Source of the DNA: Icerya purchasi
Lineage: Eukaryota; Arthropoda; Insecta; Hemiptera; Monophlebidae
Assembly (NCBI GenBank): GCA_039619475.1
Contig: CM077116.1
Location: 7,798,501 to 7,862,500, forward strand
Direction of reading: 5' to 3'
Length of the DNA: 64,000 bases
Position 1 is the stretch's first letter, and the number at the start of each line of letters is the position of its first letter. Of the stretch, positions 46,410 to 55,790 are shown piece after piece. Below the pieces are notes generated by a model, which was given only the letters and a program-made list of their open reading frames with translations, did not search any database and was not told the origin of the DNA. Both the position numbers and the translations under genes were made by a program.

Positions 46410-46534
46410 CCTGTTTGTTAGTAACTATAGTATAAAAAATATAAATGCTAAAATAACAAACTAATACGTAAGTAACAAAATTAATATAAGAATATCAAAC
46501 TTGTTATCTTAGGAACGTTTTCGGGCATAACCCA

Positions 46535-46621
46535 TTCCTAAGATAACAAGTTTGATATTCTTATATTAATTTTGTTACTTACGTATTAGTTTGTTATTTT
46601 AGCATTTATATTTTTTATACT
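46535..46621 (+). repeat. PLE terminal direct repeat, 5' copy (right element)
   Basis: 87 bp from TTCCTAAGATAACAAG to TTTTTATACT, repeated at 49402-49488. It is the 'pseudo-LTR' of the element; the inverse copies are in the left arm (43562-43648 and 46429-46515). Confidence 0.85.
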
Positions 46622-46640
46622 ATAGTTACTAACAAACAGG

Positions 46641-49043
46641 ATGATAAAATATTCTTTAATGAATTCTGCTGATATAGCAATACATATCCAAAAATATTAT
46701 TACTTAACATTAAAATTGAAAAAAACTATTAATAACATCTACTTCAATAAAAAATGCCTACAAATGAATATAATACCAAAATATGCAACAATAAAAATAA
46801 AAAACAAATCTCCGGTAGCAATAAAAACCAAAAAACAAGCTGAAATATTTTGGATCAAAAATGAAATAAATTACCTATATAACAAAAAGAATAAAATCAA
46901 TATACAACTCTTAAAAATACATTTACAATTAGTTAATAATATAAACTATGAAATTCTAAATTTATATTTTGAAAAAATTAATGACAAAATTAAACCCATT
47001 ATATACCAAAAACAACAAATAATAAATAAAAAATTAAATACTTTAGCAAAACAACAAATACCTAAACCTACAATTAATAATAAATTTGATTTTTATCCAA
47101 GAACTGTAAACTTAACTACCATAAAATTTACAAATGATGAAGTCAACGTTTTAAATTTAGGTTATAAATATAATTTAAACACATCACATAAAAAACAGTA
47201 TGAAAATTTAATAATAGAAACTGAAAATGCAATACAAAAATTACCAACAAATGAACAAACTATTACAAGAGCCGAAACAACACACGCAATTTTAAACATT
47301 ATAAAGAAAAACAAAACAAACACAGACCATTTAAAAATACAAAAAACCATCAAAAATATAAATAATAAATTAAACCAAGAAAATGCTGTTACCGCTAAAG
47401 CTGATAAAGGAAATAGTATAATTATAATAAATAAAAATGAACTTATTCAAAAAACTGATAATTTTATAAAAGAAAATAACATAAATACGACAAAAATCGA
47501 TCCCACAAACAAATATCAGGCTAAAATAAGAAAAATAATAAAAGAATCAAATTTACTAATAAATAACAATATCGCCAAATTCTTTATAAATATGAACCCC
47601 AAAGCACCAACTCTCAACCCACTATTAAAAATACATAAACCAAATATACCAATTAGACCTTTAGTAAATTACACAACTGCTCCTGGATATAAATTAGCCA
47701 AATACATATCCAATATATTAAAACAAAATATATCTTTAAATGATAAATATACCATCAGAAATAGACAAAATGTCTTTGATAAATTACAAAACATACCTAT
47801 AAACAATAAAACTAAAATAATCTCTTACGATATAACCAATTTATACACTAACATACCAATTAATGAGACAATAGAAATAATCAAAAAATCAATAAATGTT
47901 TCAAATAATAATATATATAATAACCAATTAATCAATTTAATAAAAATACTCATTGAACAAAATTATTTCAAATTCAATAATATTACATATACCCAAAATA
48001 GTGGTTTAGGTATGGGATCCCCCTTATCAGGTATTTTAAGTGAAATATTTCTACAACATCTCGAAGAAAGATATATTGAAAATTTAATTAAAAAATATAA
48101 TATAAAAACATATATCAGATATGTAGATGATACTTTAGTTATTTTTGATGAAAACAACAATAACACTGAAAATAACATTTTAAATGATTTAAATAAAATA
48201 CATAAAAACATACAATACACTATGGAAAAAGAGATAAACAATAAAATTAACTTCTTAGACATCATAATAAATAAAACTACTAATAAATTACAATACAATA
48301 TACACAGAAAACAAACAACAACCGACACTATAATAAACAAAACATCAAACCATCCAAATCAACATAAACACGCATACTTCATACACGCCATAAATAGATT
48401 ACTAAACACCCCCATGAATCAAAACAAAAAACAAAATGAAATAAAAATATTAAAAACAATTGCAATAAATAATGGTTACACTGAACACATAATAGAAAAA
48501 TTAATACAAAAAATAAAATTAAAATTAAAATATAAACCAAAAAATAACGATATTAACAAAGACAAAAACAAATTTATAACATTCACTTTCATAAATAAAA
48601 ATATATACAAATTAAGTAATATATTTAAAAAACTAGGATTACAAATAGCTTATAAAACAAACAATACCCTAAAAAACAAAATAATTACTATGAATAAAGA
48701 AAATAATAATATATTTGAAAACAGTGGTATATACAAAATAAACTGTAATAATTGTGAAAAGGCATACATCGGTCAAACTGGTAGGAAAATAAAATATAGA
48801 TACCTAGAACACATTAAATCATTTACAAATAACGAAACGGAAAAATCCACATATGCAGAACACTTAATAAAAAATAAACATACACCTGATTCACTAGAAA
48901 AAACAGTTACAGTATTAGCCACATACAATAAAGGAAACCTAATGAACATAGCTGAAAACTATTACATAAATAAACACAAAAACAATATATTAAATGACCA
49001 AACTCCACACAATCAAAACCCACTCTTTAATATAATACTTTAA
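46641..49043 (+). CDS. Penelope-like RT/GIY-YIG endonuclease, 800 aa (right copy)
   Basis: Same 800-residue protein as 44007-46409, with no difference seen. Motif positions are the same: DKG block about residue 250, YVDD 494-497, GIY 696-698, YIG 709-711, acidic residue 772. The ORF begins shortly after the 5' terminal repeat (46535-46621) and ends 358 bp before the repeat recurs (49402-49488). With RT and nuclease both complete, this copy may be protein-competent, although its 5' end lacks the CTGAAGA half of the hammerhead-like motif. Sitting inside an intron in sense with the Gr gene, it could be co-transcribed. Confidence 0.93.
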   Translation: MIKYSLMNSADIAIHIQKYYYLTLKLKKTINNIYFNKKCLQMNIIPKYATIKIKNKSPVAIKTKKQAEIFWIKNEINYLYNKKNKINIQLLKIHLQLVNNINYEILNLYFEKINDKIKPIIYQKQQIINKKLNTLAKQQIPKPTINNKFDFYPRTVNLTTIKFTNDEVNVLNLGYKYNLNTSHKKQYENLIIETENAIQKLPTNEQTITRAETTHAILNIIKKNKTNTDHLKIQKTIKNINNKLNQENAVTAKADKGNSIIIINKNELIQKTDNFIKENNINTTKIDPTNKYQAKIRKIIKESNLLINNNIAKFFINMNPKAPTLNPLLKIHKPNIPIRPLVNYTTAPGYKLAKYISNILKQNISLNDKYTIRNRQNVFDKLQNIPINNKTKIISYDITNLYTNIPINETIEIIKKSINVSNNNIYNNQLINLIKILIEQNYFKFNNITYTQNSGLGMGSPLSGILSEIFLQHLEERYIENLIKKYNIKTYIRYVDDTLVIFDENNNNTENNILNDLNKIHKNIQYTMEKEINNKINFLDIIINKTTNKLQYNIHRKQTTTDTIINKTSNHPNQHKHAYFIHAINRLLNTPMNQNKKQNEIKILKTIAINNGYTEHIIEKLIQKIKLKLKYKPKNNDINKDKNKFITFTFINKNIYKLSNIFKKLGLQIAYKTNNTLKNKIITMNKENNNIFENSGIYKINCNNCEKAYIGQTGRKIKYRYLEHIKSFTNNETEKSTYAEHLIKNKHTPDSLEKTVTVLATYNKGNLMNIAENYYINKHKNNILNDQTPHNQNPLFNIIL

Positions 49044-49375
49044 TAAAAAATTTTAAACTAGCCCTTCTTAGACAGGTTCTATTATTTATTTCTTATCTAA
49101 TCTCCAAATATGTTTATCATTCATTTTTTATTTCAAATTTTTTTCAATTTTATTTCTTGTTTTTATTTCACATTAATTACCGTTATTAAACTTGTGATTT
49201 AATTTTTAGTTTCAATATGTGTTAGACTGTAGTTCAATTCACATGTGTGCTATATTTCATGTTATTTTCATTTTAATTTATTTTTAATTTTATTTTATTT
49301 TAGCTTCAAAGTGAAGTTTAAATTGTGTTCACTGTTACACTATGTTGTTTTTTATTTAGTTCGATTATATTTTAG

Positions 49376-49405
49376 CTGAAGATGGGTTATGCCCGAAAAC
49401 GTTCC
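49376..49405 (+). ncRNA. Hammerhead-like motif at PLE 3' end (right copy)
   Basis: CTGAAGA (fits CUGANGA), stem II GGG/TTATG/CCC, GAAA, then palindromic AACGTT. Compared with the small dimer (GGG/ATATA/CTC), stem II differs in sequence but stays paired. The mirror copy in the left element is at 43645-43674 (minus). Confidence 0.55.
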
Positions 49406-49488
49406 TAAGATAACAAGTTTGATATTCTTATATTAATTTTGTTACTTACGTATTAGTTTGTTATTTTAGCATTTATATTTTTTATACT
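49402..49488 (+). repeat. PLE terminal direct repeat, 3' copy (right element)
   Basis: Exact repeat of 46535-46621 in the same orientation. The element ends here at TTTTTATACT and is followed immediately by the TSD. Confidence 0.85.
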
Positions 49489-49500
49489 AAACATGTATAG
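49489..49500 (+). repeat. Target-site duplication, right copy (large PLE dimer)
   Basis: AAACATGTATAG, exact partner of 43518-43529. Confidence 0.92.
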
Positions 49501-49883
49501 TGTAAAGCCCGCAATAAAGTAAATACGGTACTAAGGAAAACATTTTTCTCCTACTTTATTGCATAATTTTACTTTACACAGCTAATACCAAATTTCCAGT
49601 GGGATATGAATTTCTCAACGACACCATAGAAATGTGTTCAGCTTATTAAGTTATGTAAATTTAATCTATTCAATATGCCATTTAAAATCCTACAATTCTT
49701 ATTGGTTATATATTTTTTTAACTTTATCATTAAAATGTTCTCTTTACATTATTTCTGTTTTTTACGCCATGTCCATTTAATTTTAGTTCGCTCATTTTTT
49801 CTATTGTTCATAGTTTTTATTAATTCACATACTATGAATAACACCAAAAATTAATGAACTAAAGTTACAACCAATAATGAACC
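49501..49883. other. Gr intron 5 spacer
   Basis: AT-rich, nothing recognised. Confidence 0.4.
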
Positions 49884-49891
49884 GATGTGAC

Positions 49892-50623
49892 CAAAGGCGC
49901 ACTCAAGATTTTTTTTTGGTCGGGGCTAGAATTTAGAAGATGGGTTAGGGAATGGTAACTTGATAATTCGACTAAGTACCTATCTATTTCCGTGGACTGT
50001 AAATTTGAAAAAAAAAAAAAAAAAAAAAACAATGAATTTTATCAAAAAAAAAACAAAACTAACGAATTTTATTTAAAAAAAAAAAATTAATAGAAACGTA
50101 ACATTATGTTTGTAATAAGCACAAATTAGTTAAGTATACGAATTTCATTTTAAAAAAAATTAGGTAAAAGTATATAACATTAAGCATAAAGTGTAAATAT
50201 GTATGTTTTTTAAAAAAAATTAAGTAAAACAAAACATTACAAAACGTAATTATGTTTTCGAAGATTTTTTATAAAGATATCTAATACCTCATCGGCAATT
50301 ATACTTATTTCACGGTGTATATTTAAGAGCGCAAACTAGTGTTAATGTGGAGTGTAAAATGTTAGATCTATTTGGGTCTGCTGGATACGTATCTGGGATG
50401 CAGTTCCGGATCCGTATCCGAAGAAATAATGAATTTCCCGTCACTACTACATACAACCCAACGAAGCAACGTAAAACAAAATTACTTTACATTTCTGCAT
50501 CGAATTCATTTATTTTTTTCTGTACTATCCCGCATTACGCTACAAAATTAATTTTGGAAAAAATTTCGGAGATTTTTTGAGGGGAGCAATGACCTCGTGG
50601 CACCCCCCTTGAGTGCGCCAATG
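49892..50623. mobile_element. Non-autonomous hAT element (732 bp) with 8-bp TSD
   Basis: Ends CAAAGGCGCACTCAAG and CTTGAGTGCGCCAATG are inverted repeats (14 of 16). Flanked by exact GATGTGAC (49884-49891 and 50624-50631). The interior is A-rich, with long A-runs and no transposase; a 77-codon frame at 50347 is unrecognised. Different terminal sequence from the MITE at 15876, so a second hAT family. Confidence 0.88.
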
Positions 50624-50631
50624 GATGTGAC

Positions 50632-52340
50632 TAATCTAATCATTTACCAAAAATCTGTTTCAGGGAGACTAGTTTAATATCTACTCTCCAAACATATATA
50701 CACGTTAACTTAAATCGATGAGGCGTGTTAAACACCTCAATTATTTCGTTTGGCTTAATTGAAATATTTAAAAATGAAGTTTTTTTTTTTTTAGATGAAT
50801 ATATTTCTGTATACGTTAAGTGAATATAAACCAATAACCACAGTTTCTGGATATTTTATAGTCAACAGATCGCTCTTTGGATCGGTAATGTACACATCTT
50901 TTTTCTATTAATAATTATTAAATTTTCAGTAACTGAGCGTGATGTTCTATGAATCGAAAAAAATAATACTCTGTGACTAATCTTTAAGTGATTTCTTTTA
51001 TTTCGTTATTACTTATTGTTGAAACTGAATTTTAATTTATCTTAGTCAAAAACACTCAAGTATTAAGCAAAGTAAAATATCTATCAACAAAAACAAAATG
51101 AAAAACACAGGTGTGCATTTATAGAAAAAGCAAAAAGTGATAATAGTGCACATCAGTATTTCTCTTTCAGTTTGGCTTCTTTAATTCATTATAATAGGTC
51201 CAATGTTGTCGCTGTTTAGTTCACTTCTAGTTTAATCGTTATATAAATAACTGTTGGTAAATTATTTTTATATCTCACTAAAAATTAAAAAAAAAAAAAA
51301 AATTAAATAAAAATGCAAAATTATATTTTTGTGTTTTAAAATATTAAGTAAAATAATGTACAAATTTAAAAAATTTCAGACTATTTTGTAATATATATTT
51401 TTCAAAAACATTTAAAAATAATTGTAAAAGTTTAACTTTAAAACGCTAGGTATAATTTTAGAATAATTAATGTAATTATTTACTATCAGTTTTAAAAAAC
51501 TGATTATAAACTTGTGATTAAATTATTTTACATTGGGTGATAAATTTATTTTTTTACTTTAAAAATTTTAAGTTTATATTTCAAAGACATTTACAGCATT
51601 TTTTACTAATAAAATGATTATTTTCACTAACCTAATTTGAATATTGAACGTTTAAGTCATCACCTATTATAATTGAAGCATCGAAAGGGAGATCATTTAA
51701 TAAAATGAAAAACACCTTATTTGTTTATAAAACATTTTACACAGCCTAACCCTCTTAACCAACACGGTAACTGGGATAACCTATTGCAAAAACTAGAATA
51801 GCTGTGTCGTCGAATTCATCCAAGAAGAACATAAAATAATCAGAGCAAAAAGAGTTCAACGAAACCGAATTACGAAAAGAAACAAAATTATAATCCCCTA
51901 CACTACGAAACCAAAATTATAATCCATATTAGATATAAAAATGTCTATATTAAAATCATCAATTATGGCGAGAATTCCATTATAAGAAACGAAGGATTGG
52001 AAATTAAAAAAATGCAAAATTATGTCCTTTTCACTGCTATTTATGCACTTAAGTATGTACCTTCTCATATTATGGACGCTGAAAGAGAGGAAGTGTTAAT
52101 CACGCCACTCATAGTTTATAAGGGTCTAGATAAAAACAAAAAAAAACGAAACTAGTTAAAATATGTTTTATATTTTGAGCACAATTTAAAAAATGCAAGT
52201 TCATGATCTTGAATTATTTTCAGATCTAAAGGTATGAAAATTACTAGATCACAAACTTGTCCCTTTAATTAAAAAAAAAAATATATATTGAAATAAAAGC
52301 ACTATAACAACATCTTACGATTAAATATTGAGTTAATGCA
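50632..52340. other. AT-rich Gr intron 5 sequence
   Basis: 1.7 kb without recognised genes, repeats or elements; several A-runs. Confidence 0.45.
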
Positions 52341-52344
52341 GTAA

Positions 52345-53420
52345 AACGGTCTTTTAGGGAGAATATCCCATCTTTAGAACCAGAAAATGTATTAATAAGA
52401 ATAAATTTAGTATTATATTATTTGAACACCTGCAGCCGATCTAAATAACCTGTTTTCATTTAGGAAAAGAAATCAAAGAATATCATTAAAAGTGAACTCA
52501 AATGTTTAATTTTTAATTTGGAAAAATTAAAATAGAAATACATATATAAAAATTATTAATACTAAACAAGTAGATATAATAGAATTATCTGATTAGAAAT
52601 ACAGTGCGGATGCATTGTTCGATTTTTGGTAACACAAATTCACTTATTTTCAGAAAAAAAAAAAAAAAAAATCAAAAAAGTATTAGTAAAAGTAAAAGCA
52701 AAAAATCTGAATCTGAAGCCTAAATCGCACTGATTTAGAAAATAGAAATACGTATATATTTATATATAATGTACGTATATAAAACACTTTAATAATGGAT
52801 GACATTGGAACAAACAATGAAACTGGAATAAAACCATTAGTAAAATGATTTATGAAGTAAAATCAAAATTGTGACTTAACAGAAATATTTAAACCTACCT
52901 AAAACAAACAGAAAAATAAGTGGCGATGAAATAAAGAAAAGGGTGGTGGTGCAATGAACACCAAAAGGGTCATAACATACTAAATTGTAAAAAGTGGTGT
53001 TAAAATTTTATGTCAAAAAGCGGATTTCTATTAATAGGCATTTGATGATTTACTAGTTCTGATCTGTACTTATTTATATAGTGATTTTTAGCTACATTTT
53101 AGTTCTTTCCATTTTGAAGTATTTTTAATATTGCTACCGGTTTCTCAATTATGTTTAGTTTAATATTTTAGTAAGTATTCGGCTCAAGTAGATTTTTAAA
53201 GTTCGTTATTATTAAAAGACCTTGAATGTTGGTTATATCTGTTTGCAAATTCTAAGCAGTTTTGACAAATGTAAGATGTATGGCAATCTGAACAGTTTAT
53301 TTTATAAACGTTACTATAAAAACATTTCTAGTGTACTGATTGGTGTTTATTTAGTGTTTGCTATAAGAGTTTATAATTCCGTTATTTCATTAACTATTTA
53401 ATAAACGAGATGTTAGAGTA
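52345..53420 (-). pseudogene. Strongly decayed Penelope-like 3' portion
   Basis: The + strand at 53050-53330 follows the antisense of the PLE nuclease region in order: TATATAGTGATTTTTAGCTA (NxIAENxYI), ATTGCTACCGGTTTCTCAAT-like (KTVTVLA), GTATTCGGCTCAAGTAGATT (KSTxAEYL), then GCAATCTGAACAGTTTATTT matching the CxxC before YIG. In translation, DCHTSYICQ replaces KAYIGQ. At 52340-52380 AGAATATCCCATCTTTAG resembles the hammerhead-like terminal region. Many stops; older than both dimers. Confidence 0.6.
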
Positions 53421-54099
53421 CACTGCATATATATTTAAATGTTTAAAACACTCTGGTGATTATTTCTTAATTACATAAAATAACTAAATAATTACAGTTT
53501 GCTTCCGTAATAAAATTAAACTTGCTAAAAAGTTTTCAGTTTTTAGATGTTTTCAAATAATAACTTCATCTTCAAAGCAACTTGTCGAACAGCTGGGAAG
53601 ATTTCTTTACTAAACAATATTTATTATAAAACTGAACTAAAATCGAATTTATCCTTCGGATTTTTATTACTTTGCAAATTAATTAATTTTCCATTTAAAA
53701 CATTCGCGGATGCGTCACCAACAGGTATATTGAAAGGTCTCGCAATAATCTCCTCTTCCAAATTTATTTACTCTTACCTTTTCCACAACTGCGGTAATTC
53801 TCTGTTCAAAAAATTCCTATTCTTGCTCACGTATCTGTTCGCTTCTATCAGTTTTTCAAAATTATTAAATGATTTTCTAAAAAAATTTTCACATGGTTGA
53901 TCATTTTTACGTTAAAAATTTGGCCATCATTGTTTTTTAATGTTTTAACTTCTTTAAATTATATCAGCTTATATGCAAAAGTGTTTATTTAAAATTTGAC
54001 TGTTTTCCAGGATAACTACTTTTTAAATATTTATTTTTTATCTTTTCTAAAACCTTTTTAATGAAACATCATTAATAATACCAATATTTATATTTACAG
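53421..54099. other. Last part of Gr intron 5, unassigned
   Basis: 53547-53900 is open on +, but the minus strand of the same interval also reads plausibly (EEEIIARPFNIPVGDASAN). I recognise neither and would not call a gene. Confidence 0.35.
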
Positions 54100-54204
54100 A
54101 TCATAACTGCATTAGTCACGTACATGATAGTATTAATTCAATTTGATATTGCAGCACCAAATCCAAAAGCTGATGTTTTAAATGTGGATTCGAATAAAAT
54201 TTAA
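54100..54204 (+). CDS. Gr-like gene, last exon with TYhhhhhQF signature
   Basis: Acceptor ATATTTACAG before 54100; phase 0. Reads IITALVTYMIVLIQFDIAAP, a hydrophilic tail (NPKADVLNVDSNKI) and a TAA stop at 54202-54204. TYMIVLIQF matches the gustatory-receptor helix-7 signature TYhhhhhQF exactly. Between this and exon 5, family members have ~35 more residues (a loop plus the first half of helix 7) that I cannot place with confidence. A phase-0 candidate at 35473-35583 exists, but its sequence is only weakly Gr-like. Confidence 0.8.
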   Translation: MITALVTYMIVLIQFDIAAPNPKADVLNVDSNKI

Positions 54205-54506
54205 AGATTTTTCGCTAGATCAAATTAATCAATATATTTTAACAGAAAGCGGCTTTATTTTTTAAATTCAATAAAATTTTTAGTTAATAATCTTCCAGTC
54301 GCAGCAGAGAAATTTTGATTACAACTCGTCAAATGTATTCCTACATTTTAGCCGACGGCAACGGAATCAGTAGACAAATTATTGACATCGAACTCAGTTC
54401 AAATATTCCAAGTATAGAAAATTATATTTAATAATCTGTATACTAGAAAGATAGTGTGCTATATCTACAAAAATATACATATTATGTTTAATGTTGTTTT
54501 ATTAAA
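54205..54506. other. 3' flank of the Gr gene
   Basis: AT-rich. AATAAA-type signals occur (for example AATAAAATT near 54268), which could serve as polyadenylation signal, but none is decisive. Confidence 0.4.
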
Positions 54507-55075
54507 AACTAGCCGGCCGGGTCACGCCTTGCTGTAACACAATTTATGAAAAACCTAAGAAAATAAAATAGCAACTGTTCTTTTTTGAATAATAACTTTA
54601 TTTTTGTAATACGAACTCTTGATTTGTGATTTTATGAAAAGTTACTGAAAATATATAAACAAAGTAAATATTAGAGAAAAAACGTATTTCAATTATTATT
54701 GGAAAAAACGTATTTAGTTTATTGTAACGCTTTATGGTACACCACGTTTTTCGTTTGATTACCTGGTACATAAATAAACAACGTTGTTTATATTTTAGAT
54801 TTCAGATATTTAATTTATTTAACTTTTAAGCGCAACAACGTTTGATAGCGATGAGCTTTCGTGTTGCGGCATAACGTGTGGACATCAGCTGTGTGTTCAT
54901 ATATGGGAAGATTAAACAACCTTTTTTGCATATTGTGGCCATTTTTTCCAATTTCTGAGTCCATGTGAACCTGGCCGGGGTAATGGCGAGTATTAAAAAA
55001 ATAAAAAATCGAAATTGGTCCACCCGTTCTCGAGTTTTGCGCTTAGCAACAAAACAATAATTCATTTTTATTTAT
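54507..55075. repeat. Unclassified interspersed repeat
   Basis: Begins ACTAGCCGGCCGGGTCACGC and ends with GTCCACCCGTTCTCGAGTTT, then AATTCATTTTTATTTATATA. I recall the two ends together from repeats found in many arthropods, but cannot assign a class from memory. Minus-strand small frame 54826-55065 includes the end motif and is probably non-functional. Confidence 0.45.
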
Positions 55076-55582
55076 ATAAATTTAGTATGCATTTGTTGTT
55101 CTCTTTTATCTCACATTTGTAGTAGGTACTCATTTAGGCGGGAGATCCCCTCTTAAAAAATTGATTTTTAATAAGCTATATTCGCTTATTTACATACATA
55201 TTAAATATATATGTATATATATAAAAATATAGATAACTCGGTCATTTTGGGCTCGCAAGGGGTTGTGCCCCTTGACCCCTCTTGCTTTCATTTCGGTCTC
55301 GTTCTCTTCTATACTTTGTATAAAGTGATCAAAATTTACAATTTAATTCTTACTGGCATCAACACAAGAAAAATAACATAATCACAAAAATCCTATCCTA
55401 ACATTTAACTTTCATCATATAAAATTAAGACATTTTTTCGTTACATTTTTCGTTACATATTTCATTACATAAAATTGTGACATTTTTTAAATAGTAACAA
55501 AAATCCTATAAAACATAACAAACGTTACATAAAATTAGGACATTATTTCTAATGGGGGGTAGCCTAAGAATTATGTTGTAAT

Positions 55583-55615
<33 letters not shown>
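55076..55615. other. AT-rich spacer ending in (TA)n
   Basis: Contains a GC-richer patch 55250-55310 and a (TA)n tract at about 55585-55615 into which the Tc1-like element inserted. No gene recognised. Confidence 0.5.
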
Positions 55616-55618
<3 letters not shown>

Positions 55619-55686
55619 TGATCAACATTAATATTCGGATACACATAAAATTTAATAATAAACGCGAAAAAAATGGCATTGGAATA

Positions 55687-55692
<6 letters not shown>
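55616..55692 (-). mobile_element. Tc1-like element, left end
   Basis: CAGTGATCAACATTAATATT immediately follows TA, as expected of a Tc1/mariner terminus. It continues to 55692, where the LINE interrupts it; the remainder resumes at 62523. Transposase lies beyond, on the minus strand. Confidence 0.7.
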
Positions 55693-55729
<37 letters not shown>

Positions 55730-55790
55730 CCCCTTTGGGCATATCAACAAAGGATCTTCGCCCAGAAACGAAAGGAAGGAGAAGGATCAG

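Larger units (their letters stand above)
43530..49488. mobile_element. Large Penelope-like inverted dimer, two intact copies
   Basis: A 5959-bp unit of two PLE copies arranged head to head: left copy 43530-46534 (minus), right copy 46535-49488 (plus). As far as I can read, the arms are identical in ORF and terminal regions. The whole is bounded by a 12-bp direct repeat AAACATGTATAG, showing it entered as one insertion. The left arm continues 32 nt past the point equivalent to the right arm's end, into the start of a next unit (up to the first codons ATGATAAAATATT). At the centre, the left copy starts at (A)TGGGTTATGCCC and the right copy 21 nt further in at TTCCTAAG, so only the left keeps part of the hammerhead-like motif at its 5' end. 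Located in Gr intron 5. Confidence 0.93.
15164..54204 (+). other. Gustatory-receptor-like gene (whole span)
   Basis: Gene-level entry. Insect gustatory receptors are seven-transmembrane ligand-gated cation channels in chemosensory neuron membranes. The family's best-conserved mark is TYhhhhhQF at the end of the last helix. Here the exons at 15164, 18377, 23922, 25496, 31135 and 54100 join in compatible phases (first junction phase 1, the rest phase 0) to about 394 codons with consistent GT...AG borders and repeated hydrophobic helices. The final exon has TYMIVLIQF. Length is slightly below the usual 400-450, in line with one unplaced exon before the last. Introns contain hAT, pogo, LINE, mariner and PLE insertions. 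Subfamily and ligand cannot be told from sequence alone. Confidence 0.75.

Noticed and set aside
43530..49488. Assembly or library palindrome artefact
   Set aside because: A fold-back artefact would not create a 12-bp direct repeat outside both ends, nor the 32-nt end asymmetry and the 21-nt centre offset, and the small dimer repeats the same design. Not fully excluded without reads.
53547..53900. 117-codon + strand frame
   Set aside because: No recognisable domain, and the opposite strand is equally plausible; not called as a gene.
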